From: Calliphora vicina
Taxonomy: Eukaryota; Arthropoda; Insecta; Diptera; Calliphoridae
NCBI RefSeq assembly: GCF_958450345.1
Contig: NC_088783.1
Location: forward strand, 55,962,395 to 56,026,394
DNA length: 64,000 bases
Direction: 5' to 3'
The notes beneath the pieces are model-generated. The model had not been told where the DNA came from, searched no databases, and worked only from the letters and a program-made list of their open reading frames with translations. This document shows, piece after piece, positions 1 through 11,339 of the stretch (position 1 is the first letter of the stretch; every line of letters starts with the position of its first letter). Made by a program: the position numbers and the translations under genes.

Positions 1-840
1 AGTTCTATACTACAGAAGACAAACAACTTTTTCGTAACTTCACAAAGAACATTACTAATAAAAACACGAAATTTTACATATAATATAAATATCTAGTAAA
101 ATATTTTAAGTTGTTTTTTAAGTACACACCTCCGATATTGTAATCCATTTTGGTAAAATCTTAGTTATAACCAATTTTTTTAAAAAAAAAAAACTTTTTC
201 CTTATGTAATTTGTTTTAATTATTTAAAAAATGTAAACTTTCATAGCCGTTTATATATAAACTGAGTGGCCAATTGGGATACATTTTTTGCATTTATGTC
301 GTCGAAGTGTTAGGAATTGAACTGTAGATTTTTTTTTTCAAAAAGCGAAAGTTGAACATTTGAATTTTTGCCGCAAAAATTGGAAATGGGCACATAGTGC
401 ATTGTTGAAATTTGAGCAGTTTGAAGTCGGCAGCACAGTAGTATATAAATAAATAAATCTCTAACTTCTAAACGTTTAGTTCAATTTGTATGAAATTTGA
501 CATAAGCAAAGAGGAAGCTCGACAAGACTTGAGTTTGGACAAGTTTTGAGTTTGGACCTCATTTTTACACACATTGCTCCAGTTTTTTTGATATCAGAGG
601 GTCTAAATATTTCCCGAATTTCTCCATTTTTATTTTATTAGACCAGTATGACAGTAGAGCATACTGGTCTTTACTTGGTATAAAAAAGTGTACAAAGATG
701 ATGTGCTCAGTCAACTTGAAAAAAAAATTCAAAAATTCATTCAACGCTAAAAAATTCATAAAATGTCATATTTACAATTGCACAAAAAAAAAACTTTGCA
801 AAAACAAATTTTTAATTAAAAAATAGAAAATTTTACAAAT
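1..840. other. AT-rich upstream sequence, no gene
   Basis: I see no coding exon here. About 430-640 resembles the repeat stretch at 20820-21170: both have an 'aacttctaaacg' segment, a 'tttggacctcat' segment and a 'ctccagtttttt' segment in the same order. This is therefore a copy of an interspersed repeat (called family C here). The rest is poly-A/T-rich sequence without recognisable structure. Confidence 0.5.
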
Positions 841-1484
841 ATGTATATTAGAGTTAATTTAAAAAATTTGATTTGCGGGTATCATAATTTTTCTAAAGGT
901 TTTTGCGGAAATAAAAATAATGGCTTTCTTTTTTTTGGAAAATTTTCACTCCTTGTGGTAGTTCAACGCACATAAAGACGCGCATTTTGAGCACATTTTT
1001 CTGTAGAGCAAACCCGGTTGAATATATTGCAAATCTAATTTAACCAGTCGATTCTGAATCAAAAATTTATACAATTGATGTTTTTTGAATCCTTAAAAAT
1101 AGTTTCAAAAGCCCACAACAGTGGCGCAAATCTCATAAAAAACAAAAAAAAGTATTTTAGATTTTTTAAATATATGTATGTACATGATGAAAGCTTATTA
1201 AAATGGTACCAATATTTCCTTTCTATCACAACCTGTTAAAAAGTTATGTGGCTTCAAAGTTATTTATTTAACAAGAAAATAATAATTTGTAAAAAAAAGT
1301 TTAGAAATTTTTTTATTAGCTTGCCTTAACAAAACTTTAAAACTGCCACATAACTTTTTAACGGAGTGAAAATTTTCCAAAAAAAAGGACGCCATTATTT
1401 GTATTTGAGCAAAAACCTTCATAAAAATTATGATACCCGAAAATCAAATGAAGTGACCTGGTCACAAACGAACTCTAATGTATG
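840..1484. repeat. Large imperfect inverted repeat (foldback 1)
   Basis: The segment at about 840-952 (atgtatattagagtt ... ggaaaattttcactcc) returns in reverse complement at about 1365-1484 (ggagtgaaaattttcc ... gaactctaatgtat). Inside it, 'gttaaaaagttatgtggc' near 1236 is inverted against 'gccacataactttttaac' near 1345. This gives nested arms around a short AT-rich centre. It probably is a non-autonomous foldback or MITE-like element. No coding capacity or clear target duplication was found. Confidence 0.7.
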
Positions 1485-2750
1485 TCTATTTAGCAAACGA
1501 TATTATGCCATCGATTCTCGAAAATATTAAAACGTCCATTGCGACATATAAAAATAAATCATTTTCAACTCTTATTTTTAAGGTTTTTTTAGTATTTCTT
1601 TTCCAAGTTAAAATTGTACACAAAAAACTATGACGATGGCAGTTTTTCCAAAAAAAAATTTGAGGTTTTGGAAGAGTTTTTGTCGAAATTTTTTTTTCGT
1701 GTAAATTTAATTTTTTTTAAATATATCCTATCCAAGGTAAAATTCTACGCTTAAAACGATGGCGATATCATTTCAAAAAAAAAAACCTTCGACCAAAACT
1801 AGTTCCATATTATTATTATTTTTTCGAAAAACCATCCATTGATTTCAACGTGTGAATTTCTTTAGAAATGATATCGACAAATTTTGGTGCTTACACATCG
1901 GCTCACCCTAATATACAAGTTAACAAAAAATCCAATTTTTCAAAAAAAAAAAAATCATTTCTGAAAAATTTTAGATTTTTGTAAAATTTTTACTTAAACT
2001 TGGTTTTTTGATAAAATTATCGTGTTTTTGTGAAAACAAAAATTTTACATTCAATAGTTAATTCATTTAATATTTAAGCGTTGATTGGAATCAAATAAAT
2101 GTTTGTCATTTATTTTACAAGTTGGAAAATAAATTTTGTCATGTTTTTTCTTTTTTATTTCTTACAACCACTAAGCTAAAATTGTCTCGCATTAATCACT
2201 CTCTGACTAATATAAGACACAAAATACTTCTTTAATATTCGGAAAAATATTTATCAATAAGGAGCTAAACTGTTGCTTTTTTCCTCAAATATTTGAAAAA
2301 CTAAAATGCAATTTCAAAATTATTGTTAGAAGATGATTTTTTGAGTGATTTACGAAATTCAGAATTATTTCATAATAAAACGCATTTAACGTTTTATTGA
2401 TTACATTTTTGTTGATTAAAATCTAATACAAATTTAAAGCTTCTTGAAAAATTTTAAATATTTTCAAAAAATATGCACATGTGATATGAATGAGATGAAA
2501 AATAATATTTTGTATGTTATACTTATTTAAGTCCCTAATTTTAGGCGGAGGTGGTAAGTACTTGCCTCCGCTGACATCACCGTGTTAAATAATGTGTTAA
2601 AATGTCAATGTATAAGCGGTGAAGAGTAGTTATATTAATTAGATTGTTAACTCATTACTTTTCAATGTAAGTTTTTAGCTGGGAATCTTATCTTTTTTTT
2701 CGAAATTTTTTAACTTTAAATCTTTATTATTTTAAACAAATTCATGTAAA
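1485..2750. other. AT-rich non-coding stretch
   Basis: No ORF or RNA gene recognised. It is dominated by poly-A/T runs. One compact hairpin is present at 2545-2571 (GCGGAGG pairing with CCTCCGC). Confidence 0.5.
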
Positions 2751-3481
2751 AACAAGTAAGAGATCTATATTCGGCTGTGCCGAATCATATATACCCTTCA
2801 CCAAATTATACTTTAAAATAATTTTTTTTTAACATTTTTAGGTAAACAAAATTTAATTTTTTTTTAATTGTTTTTCAAATTTTCTTTTTCCAAATTGTTT
2901 TTCAAATTTATTTATAAAAAGAAGTTTTTTCAAAATTTTTTTTTTAGTTTTTAATTTTTAAAAAAAATTAATGACAAAAAAAATTTTTTTAAGAAAAAAA
3001 TTCGTGTTAACAAATATTTTTCCCGATTTTGACCCATTGCAGGTCCAACTTACTATAGCCTTTTCTACATCGTTGCAATGGACTTTGAAATATCTATCAT
3101 TAGATATCCATATTGTCTATATTAATAACTTAGTAATCCATATATAGATCAAAAATAGGTCAAAAATCGAGGCTGTACCGGTTTTTTGCTCATATCTCCG
3201 TTATTTATGGACCGATTTTGCTGATTTTAAATAGCAAACTTCTCGAAAGCATGTCTGACAGAATTCTTGAAGATTTGGATCTCGAAGATATCTGGGGTAT
3301 CCAGAAAATTGATTTCAACAGACAGGCAGACAGACGGACATGGCTTAATCGACTCCGCTATCTATAAGGATTCAGAATATACATATATACTATATAGGCT
3401 CGGAAATGAAAAATGTATAAATTACAAACGGAATGAAAAACTTATATATACCCTTCTAACGAAGTTGAAGGGTATAAAAAT
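2751..3481 (+). mobile_element. mini-me-like repeat, family B, copy 1
   Basis: The element starts with 'aacaagtaagag', followed by a 'ttcggctgtgccgaa' palindrome and 'tatacccttcac'. It ends with 'gttgaagggtata', the inverse of the start. A GTCY-type tetranucleotide core (cagacaggcagacagacgg, about 3320-3340) precedes 'acatggcttaatcgactc'. This layout, short inverted ends plus a GTCY proto-microsatellite, is that of dipteran mini-me elements. Other copies of the family lie at 28230-28893, 28894-29262, 45640-46201 and 61990-62312. The short ORF at 3267-3506 is part of the repeat, not a gene. Confidence 0.7.
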
Positions 3482-3689
3482 TAGAAATGTTTCTATAACA
3501 CCCTGATAATTTCTAAATAGTTTTATGGATTGTTATCATTTTAATTTCAATTAAACAAAAGAAAAAAATTAAAATAAACTTGAAAATATTGCTAATTTTC
3601 TGCAAGTATTAAAAATATCTGGCCACTCTAAATGTATAAAACACGTGCTATTTTACAACAACCCCCAAGTCTGTGTAACAAACTATAAA

Positions 3690-4560
3690 CTGTTGCATTA
3701 TTAATAACAGAGAACGCACGTGTTGCTGTTTACAAATAAACAAATGTAAACAAACTTTGTAAACAGAGAGTAGAGAAGAAAAACACTCGTGTGTTTTGCT
3801 CTCCTAAACACTCACTCTCCTAAACACTCACTCTCCCAAAGTCTGCATCTATTTATATGAGAAAAAGAAAATGAGGAAAAAGAAAAAGCTTTTTTTCACA
3901 AACAAAATTGTTTTGCTTGCAGACAACAATAACCAAGTTAAATACAAAAAGAGAGCACAAAGAAAATCTGTTGAGTATATTTGAGTGTATTTCTAAAAGT
4001 ACTGAAAGAAGAAAAATGAAGGAAACACGAACAAATTTCAGTCGTGTGTGAGTGCTGAATGTGATGAAATTTTAGCAAATAGAAATACGACTTTAGTTTT
4101 TGGCAAAACGTGCGCGTGTACGGTTGTTTAGCTCAAGACGGTAACCCAAAACGTGCTCATGATTTTTCTCTATAATTTTGTTTAACTAAAAGCAGGAATA
4201 CTATTTTGAAAAAGTTAAAAATTTTGTGAAAAAAGAAAAACCAAAAATTAAACTTGAATTTCCCAAAGATAAAACAAAATTTAATTATTTTTTTTTAATA
4301 TTATGGTTTGGCAGTGTTACTAAATAAAGTGGGTCTAGTTTTTTAGTGTTACTAGTGGTTTAAAGTGTTTCAAACTGATTATTTTTAGCATTTAAATGAC
4401 TTTTTTCCAAAAAAAAAACAACAGTCAATGGCCATGTGTATGAATAGTTTAGTGTGGTGTGAGAGATAGTCTTTTTTTTGGAAGCTGAACGCACAATTTA
4501 TTCCAAGTGCGTGCTATAATCGTGTCAGTATTTAAATAATTTTTTTTTTGTTTGAGATTT
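3690..4560 (+). promoter_or_regulatory. Scgdelta: Possible promoter / 5' leader area of the sarcoglycan gene
   Basis: This stretch lacks the repeats seen on both sides and carries near-tandem copies of 'cctaaacactcactct' at about 3803-3840. These give a cluster of CTC/GAG motifs of the kind bound by GAGA factor in flies. An initiator-like TCAGTC lies at 4038-4043, but no good downstream promoter element was found at the expected spacing. The first coding exon looks as though it begins at a splice acceptor (AG at 5050-5051), so a non-coding leader exon should lie upstream and this is the most plausible place. No transcription start is shown by the sequence alone. Confidence 0.3.
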
Positions 4561-5051
4561 TACAATGGCAAATGTATGAATGCAATTTTGTTTCATTGCC
4601 ACATTACAATGCAACAATAACAGATGCTGCTACTAAAGCTGAAAATTGCAACGGCTGTTATATGTTGCATGACACACATATCATTTCAACCATTTTATAT
4701 TCCAAAGTGCAATTGATTGGAAAATCATTTAATTTGACGTCAGGCCAAACACACAAAAAATAAAATAAATTCTTACAATTGAGATAATAGCAATACAAAA
4801 CAATTTTCTGTTCATGCATTTACTTGTAAATGGAAATGTAAATGTACAATTTCAGTTTAATTTCATTTTCACAATACGAACAATCAAATAAAAATAATAA
4901 TAAATTTATTCATTTATTTTTCCATTAATCCCCTTTTTTTGAATAAATAAATAAATAAATATTTGTTTAAAAATCTCTTGATAAATGCATTGCTAAACTT
5001 AACACAAAAATTACTTTATTTGCTTAACAACGAATATTTTAAATCTTTTAG

Positions 5052-5421
5052 CTTTAATACAAAAAAACAAGAACGAATATTTTAAACCAAATTCACTTAA
5101 CAATTTCATGCCATGTTGCATGCTGCAGCCGATGATTGTAATGCACAGTTAAATTTTAATTTATCTTCATCATCTCTGTCTAAACAAAATTTGGATATAA
5201 ACAACCAGACCAGTAGTCAATTAAATCTTTTGGATGCCTCCAATGAATCTTCAAAAAAATCCCCTAACAATTGTCTAGAATCAAAAGAAAATCTTTTAAT
5301 TTCATTTTCATTGAATGCGGCCAAAAGTGATTTATTGCCTTCATCTCATAGTGCTGAAAAATTGAGTTGGAAATTTTTTGAACAAGTCGATTCACTTGAT
5401 AATCAGTTAAGAAGTGATGTG
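5052..5421 (+). CDS. Scgdelta: Sarcoglycan gene, first coding exon (N-terminal extension)
   Basis: Coding from ATG at 5113 to 5421 gives 103 residues ending in phase 0 at a consensus donor (GATGTG|GTAAGT). An AG at 5050-5051 after a T-rich tract would start the exon. An in-frame TAA at 5098-5100 and the lack of any other Met in the exon fix 5113 as the start. A 14-codon upstream ORF (ATG 5108 to TAA 5152) overlaps the start in another frame and could dampen translation. The peptide is hydrophilic and Ser/Asn/Leu-rich (SSSSLSK, NNQTSSQ), with no signal peptide, membrane segment or known domain. It is assigned to the sarcoglycan gene because its phase joins the exon at 52286 and because no other host gene lies between. 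Both reasons are inference, since the 46.9-kb intron cannot be verified here. It might instead belong to one isoform only. Confidence 0.6.
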
Positions 5422-6282
5422 GTAAGTAATATTCAATATTTTTGTTTGCTTAAATTTACATGAAACATAAAAAACTGGCATTTATGTCTATATTTTTTAT
5501 ATATAATTCACCATAAAAAGATCTATGAAAATATTAATGGGAAAAGTAAATGGAAAATGTTTTTCCTAGGAATTGAAATAGGTTTTTAAAGCTGTTTTTT
5601 ATATATAAATATTAGACCTGCCCTTAAAAAATAGAGTTGGTTTGGTTAAGCTTGACCGTGTTTTTCAGAATCTAGAACTAAATGATGTAACATTTGAGGA
5701 CATTTGGATAATGAAATCGATTTAAAGATATAAAATTGATTAAAATATATTTCCCTTTCACAAACATTTGGCTGTCTAATTCATTACACGAAAAAAATAT
5801 GCAAATTGGAGTCCATAGAGTTCGGTTTTTTTTCTTAAAGTTACAAATTCAAATTACATTTTAGTGTGAAAATAATTTTAAAATAAATTATTTTATTTCA
5901 AATATATGAGTTTATTGTCTCACGATCAACGTAATGAGCATGAAGAAAATTAAAATTATTTGAAAAAATTGCGTTTTTTGAAACGACATTTAAATCCTTT
6001 TTTTGTAAGCTAAATTATGTATCTATTCAATGACAGAAACAACCAAATTCAAACCAACATATTAATAATTTTTGTGGATATGTAACTTTAAGAATTTCGT
6101 TATTTCACCAAAAGGAAGAGATAGAGAAAAATTATAAGTATTTCCGTACTCCAAGCTCTTAAATACGACAGAATTGCTATATGGTGTTAGTTTTAATTCA
6201 ATTGCTTTCTGAGAACGAACTTACATTAGCTGGGATCCAACTTTTTATTCATTTGATTTTACATATTCGATTTGAATGATAT
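5422..6282. other. Start of intron 1, no recognisable element
   Basis: AT-rich sequence following the GTAAGT donor. No ORF, repeat end or RNA gene could be supported. It runs up to the TTAA at 6283-6286. Confidence 0.5.
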
Positions 6283-6286
6283 TTAA

Positions 6287-7914
6287 CCCTTTGACGACGA
6301 ATGCAACACATATGTCCCATTTGCTTTTTTCGTCATTACAGCCACAATTTTCATTGGATTTTGATCTAAGCGATGTTGTTCGATGCAAAACAAATGTGTT
6401 CTTTGGTGTTAATATTAATACTAAGGTTATGTTTTTAAGTTTGGCTTAAGGGATTCCCAAAGTCAGAAATTCGTATATTTTTTTTAACAATTTTATTTTT
6501 CTTATATCTCGAGTTCTAATTGATACTGTTGGATAAACTTTTAGTATTAGATGTACCAATGCCTTACGTAAATTTATTGACCAACGCATTTTGAATCGGT
6601 TCTATACTTTTCCCTAGGGGACTGAAAATATGATGGGACATATGTGTCCCATTCGTCGTCAATGGTAAAAACAAAGGAGCTTTTTCTTTAAATTTTTTTT
6701 ATTTTATTTAATATTTTATAATTTCTAAACAATGAAATAACAAACAATTCAGTAAAAAACATTAAAATGCACAAAATATTAATTTAAAATTATGAGATCC
6801 TGTATATGGTTCATAAAATCTAAATCAAAATCGAACTTATTTGTGATAAAAATCAAAACAATTTCTATTCCAGTAAAGCACTTTTGTTTTGTACATGCGA
6901 AACAAATTGTGTTTGTTCGACTATCAATTCAGTTTTTTGTCCTGACTCCTCCATTCTATCTTGTCCAGCTACAGCCATCCAAAAACAGACGATCTTCGAT
7001 TGATCATAAGTTTATATAATAATATTGGATTATTGGAAATGTTATCGAAATATAACATTTTCCAAGTCTGCTGTCATATCTTGAACCACGAATTCGCCAA
7101 TGTCAACCTCTCTCTGCGTTTTTGCCTGTGTATATATATCAGTTTTATATAAATAACCAATTTAAACTTGTAACTACACCCAAGCTTATGGGTTTGTCTG
7201 TCATATACTGCGGCCCTTTGCGGCATTTGCCTTGGGTCAAAGTTTTTCCAAATGCTAAGTTGAAATGATTTATTACTGGTCGTATTTTTAAGGCCCAGTG
7301 GTATAATTGGTCGACGGCTTAGCTGTTCAGCATTGATAGCAAAATGTAAGTTTGAAAGAATACTTTCAAAACTACCTCGAATCATAATCTTGGACATAAA
7401 CGGTACTGAATATATTCCATCGTAGAAGAGTACAATCTTATTTCTGCCAATTTATGGATACTCATTGCTTTCAATCTGCTTCACTTATGGAAAATATTAT
7501 AACTTTCTGCTGGGTATAAAACCTGCCCGTATATGCAATCAAGGTCGGTATAAGCTTTCGAAACGTAATTTTGATTGTCTTTTTTCATCTGGAGTTTAAT
7601 TAAAAATTCTTTGGCCGCTTTAGGTTTGGGAACACTTTATGCCATTGTTCAATTTTATTGGTTTTGCAATGTAAATAAAGCAATACTCGACTTTTTGAAA
7701 CTAAAAAAAAGCTTTTAATTGTTCAATGCATTTGTTCCCAAATTTTTACCTTTGACGACGAATGGGATACATATGAGCCATGATTTTTCTCGTAGAAGGA
7801 GTAATAATTTTTAAATTTTGACAACACTTTAGTCTCGTAATGTCGCCTTTCCGAGTAAGAATCCGCAAAAAAAAATTTAAAATTTCCAGCGGAAAATTCT
7901 TCGTCGTAAAAGGG
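6287..7914 (-). mobile_element. piggyBac-like transposon relic with TTAA on both sides
   Basis: The left end reads TTAA|CCCTTTGACGACGAA (element from 6287) and the right end reads TTCGTCGTAAAAGGG|TTAA (element to 7914). TTAA targets and CCC...GGG ends are diagnostic of piggyBac. The total is 1628 bp. Extra copies of the end motif lie inside. An inverted one near 6640-6665 pairs with the left end, and a direct-orientation one is at about 7747. The element may therefore be two MITE-like end modules flanking a transposase remnant, or one element with duplicated ends. The minus strand between these encodes broken piggyBac transposase (next entry). Confidence 0.8.
7074..7700 (-). pseudogene. piggyBac transposase remnant
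   Basis: Read on the minus strand, frames between about 7700 and 7074 give pieces in the order expected of piggyBac transposase. First come 'SKIMIRGSFESILSNLHF', like the family's 'IM..RFE.ILR.LHF' segment, and then 'KIRPVINHFN' in another frame, like the conserved KIRPVID(H/Y)FN motif. 'GPQYMTDKP' follows, like the QYMPNKP segment. Frame changes and stops separate these pieces, so it cannot make a full enzyme. The catalytic acidic residues cannot be assigned. It lies inside the TTAA-bounded element and is certainly inactive. Confidence 0.7.
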
Positions 7915-7928
7915 TTAACACATACCAA

Positions 7929-8190
7929 AACAAGTAAGAAAGTATGATCAGACAAGCCTCTGAGTAAATAGCAAACATTTTGCTTTTAAAATTTCCATAA
8001 TTTATTTTTGTGATTTTCGGAAGTAGGACCGTATGAATATTATATAATTATAAAATATCACTCATAAGTATTAAAAACGCACAATTTTTCGTTGTAAATA
8101 GTAAAATAAATGCTCAGAGAGATATGAACAAATTAAAAAAGAAAGTATGGTCGGTCAAGCCCGACCATATAATACCCTACACTAAAGCTA
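7929..8190 (+). repeat. mini-me-like family A end fragments
   Basis: 'aacaagtaagaaagtatg' at about 7930 and again 'aagtatggtcggtcaagc' with 'ataataccctacact' at about 8143-8188 match the start of the family A copies at 13671 and 33091. These are two truncated copies of the 5' end. The stretch directly downstream (8190-8360) repeats an 'attgccg' motif several times. Confidence 0.6.
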
Positions 8191-9282
8191 GGGTTGCACG
8201 ATTGCCGCAATACATTAATTAGTAGGACAAAAATACGATTGTCCTAATAAAATTCTCTGCAGTTACATGATTGCCTCAAAATTCATAAATTTGGTTGCCG
8301 TAAGTTGCCGCACAACGATTAAGGGGCAATAATTGCCGAATTCCAGTTACATGATTGTTATGGTATGCGGCAATACTGAGAAACAGCTATTGTGTTTAAT
8401 TACACTTTTTTGTTTTGCTAACATACTACAGAATACAATAATTATTTCTAAATCTGTAAAAAATGTATTAAATGAAGTGAAAATTATTTCTTCTAAAAAG
8501 AAAAAGAGACTTTGTTTTCATTTTCTTTTTTAAATTTTGATAAGCAGATTTTACATTTGCCCGGGAATTCTCGGGAATATTTTTTTGTAACTTTTGTAAC
8601 TAACCGATTCGTTACGATGGACAAATTTGTTTTCTATTTTAATATATTAAATTCATAGATTGTCAGTTGGCAAAGAAGCATTACGGTTGAAATAACCAAA
8701 TTTGATTCACTCAACTCAAACCACAGTAGAAAATTCGGTTAATAAGAATAAATACAATTAAAATTTTATGTTCTTAAAGGAATTATTAAGGTGATTAACA
8801 GTCCAATTTTTAAGGATATTCATATTTAGATAAAATAATAACAATAACAGTGGTTTAAATTTGTTTATCTACAATCTGATTTGAAAAATTTCTATTTCGA
8901 AACTAACTATGCATGTTTTATAGATTAAACATAGTCGAAATTCTTAAATTTTTTAACTAAACGAAATCTATTGATTTTATACCGACTAAAACTACGAGTG
9001 CGACAATACGAAACTAATGCCACTATTAGATTAGAAACTCTTAAAATGGCTAGACGAATATTTTACAACCAAATATAGTTATTTTAAACCTCTTTTAAAA
9101 TGCTGGTAAAATTTATTCGAAAACAATATTACTGGAGTTTGTGTCCAGTGGATCAGTTATTTCTATTATACAATCATCAAACTCCATATTTATACTACAA
9201 GTATATGGGGCATTTCATGTCAAGTGAACTAACTTTTGAAATCGATCGGGATGAAATTTGCACCAAGGTTAGTTCTATTGGA
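8190..9282. other. Intronic stretch with 'attgccg' repeats, otherwise featureless
   Basis: At 8190-8360 'gattgcc'/'ttgccgc' words recur at irregular spacing. After that I see only AT-rich sequence. The ORFs here (8333-8533, 9100-9285) have no recognisable protein features. Confidence 0.4.
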
Positions 9283-10345
9283 TAGTAACTCAGACACAAG
9301 ATCGGTCGAGAACTCTCTGCGTTAGAGGGGGTCAAAGTTTGACATTTTGGTCAAGCAGGTGTTTTTTCTTATCCATGTAAGTTATTACCTATTGTTCTTA
9401 GCAAAATGTGTCCCAACTAGTTTAGATAGCTCTTTCTTCAATCTTTCGAAAAAAAATATTTAAAAAAATAAATAAAAAATGTCAATCAAAATAAATATTT
9501 TGTAACTCAAGGTATACAATTTTTGATTTTTTTTTTTGACAAAATCAAAAACTTTTTGGACTTTTTTTTAAAATGGGCCTTTTTTTCTTAAAATAAAGCT
9601 TAGATATTTTTCTTGAACACCTATTTGGTCGCTTAGTGGGATGCGATTGGCATATCTATCAAAATAAATATTTTGTAACTCAAAACATACAATTTGGACT
9701 TTTTTTGCTAAATCAAAAACTTTGTTGACTTTTTTTTTCAAAATGGACCCTTTTTTAATTTTTTTTTTTAGCTCAAACAAAAGCTTAGATATTTTCCTTG
9801 AAGGCCCTTTTGGTCGCTTAGTAGGATGCGAGTGGGATATCTATCAAAATAAATATTTTGTAATTCAAGACATACAGTTTTTGAAATTTTTTTTTTTGCT
9901 CAAAAGAAAGCCTAGGTATTTACCTTTAAGACCTATTTGTTAGCATAGTGGGATATCTATCAAAATCAAAAATTGTATGTCTTCAGTTACAAAACATTTA
10001 TTTTGATATATATCCCACTCGCATCCCACTAAGCGACCAAATAGGTGTTCAAGGAAAATATCTAAGCTTTATTTTAAGAAAAAAGGGCCCATTTAAAAAA
10101 AAGTCAAAAAAGTTTTTGATTTCGGAAAAAAAATATTAAATTTTTTTTATTTTTTTAAATATTTTTTTTTCCAAAGATTGAAAAAAGAGCTATCTAAACT
10201 ATTTGGGACACATTTTGCTAAGAACAATAAGAAAAAAGAAAGAATAAGAAATAAACAACTGCTTGACCAAAATGTCAAACTTTGACCCCCTCTAACTCAG
10301 AGAGTTCTCGACCGATCTTGTTGAAAAATTTTGTCTGAGTCCCAT
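9283..10345. repeat. 1-kb foldback built from ~180-bp repeated units (foldback 2)
   Basis: The left arm (from 'agatcggtcgagaactctc' at about 9300) reappears inverted at the right ('gagagttctcgaccgatct', about 10300). 'cgcttagtgggatgcg' (9630) is inverted against 'cgcatcccactaagcg' (10020). Within the left half a unit of roughly 180 bp is repeated in direct orientation at about 9480, 9660 and 9840. Each unit contains 'aaaataaatattttgtaa' and 'agcttagatattttt'. No transposase is visible. The short ORFs at 9568-10139 are translations of the repeat. Confidence 0.8.
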
Positions 10346-10361
10346 GACCCATATACATAAT

Positions 10362-11332
10362 TCTATATAAATAATAATAATCAATTGTCGTTCGTTGGTA
10401 ATTGCATCAGTTGTGAACGGCCGAACCGATTTATAAATTTTTTTTTTTTAAATTGTTGGTCATAGTCCAACTTAGGTTTTAACGGAATGAAAAATTGACC
10501 GCGCCCACTTTTTCAATTTATCTAAAATCGGAAAACGGCTACATTTAAGTTTTTACTGAAGGAAATTTAAGTTTTTACTCAAGGAAAAATTGACCACGCC
10601 CACTTTTACGCTCACTTTTTTCGATTTATCTAAAATCGTCGTAGTAAAATTCGTAAGGAAAATTTACCACGCCCACTTTTTTTCGATATATCTAAAATCG
10701 CAGAACGCCTGAACCGATTTGGCTATTATTTTTTAAATGTTCCCAATAGTCCACAAAATTTGTTTACGCCCAATAATAGCCTAACTAATACGCCCACTTA
10801 TTAAATGCTGTAAATATGTGACCAAAGGTAGTGACATGGCATCTGGAAAATGGTTGATCAACCGCATTGACCAGATTTGTTGATATGTGCCGGCAGGATA
10901 ACTTTGGCCGAACGCAGCTATACTCCGAAATGCAAGGAAATTTCAGGTATTCTCGATTTATTTTCCAACGACACATTAGGTCCATCCGAGAAACGATGAG
11001 TGTTTCTATTTGCGTTGGCCAAAAATCGATTTTTTATATAAAAACTCACAATATTTAAAATCGCTAATAACTTGGCCCATAAGCGTTTAATCAAGAATAG
11101 CAGCTCGATTTGTGATCACTCATATTTCTGAACAAAAATCGATTTTTTATATAAAAACTCAAAATAACTCAAAATAAAAAAGCGTTTAATCAAGTAAAAG
11201 GGCTAGATCTGTGATCACTCATATTTCAGTCCAAAATTCGCTTACTTATAAAAAAAACTCAAAATATGTACATTGATTTTTACATGTATGCTGTTGTTGC
11301 TTGGACAGGACAACGTCTGTCGGGTCAGCTAG
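10362..11332 (+). mobile_element. Non-autonomous Helitron-like element
   Basis: The 5' end TCTATATAAATAATAAT at 10362 and the 3' end 'gtcgggtcagCTAG' at 11332, followed by T, match the TC...CTRR termini of insect Helitrons. Just before the 3' terminus, GACAGGAC and GTCTGTC (about 11314-11321 and 11324-11321 region) can form the expected short hairpin. The body contains several 'cgcccacttttt' and 'tctaaaatcg' repeats (10495-10705), common in fly non-autonomous elements. No Rep/helicase coding is present. The flanking base on the left is T rather than A, so the exact left end is uncertain. Confidence 0.65.
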
Positions 11333-11339
11333 TTTTTAA

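Noticed and set aside
4038..4043. TCAGTC as a definite transcription start
   Set aside because: The motif is short and no downstream promoter element was found at the expected distance. It is kept only as part of a low-confidence promoter area.
4548..4763. 71-codon ORF upstream of the first coding exon as a leader coding exon
   Set aside because: It ends at its own stop with no donor in frame and has no recognisable features. The true first coding exon has an upstream in-frame stop.
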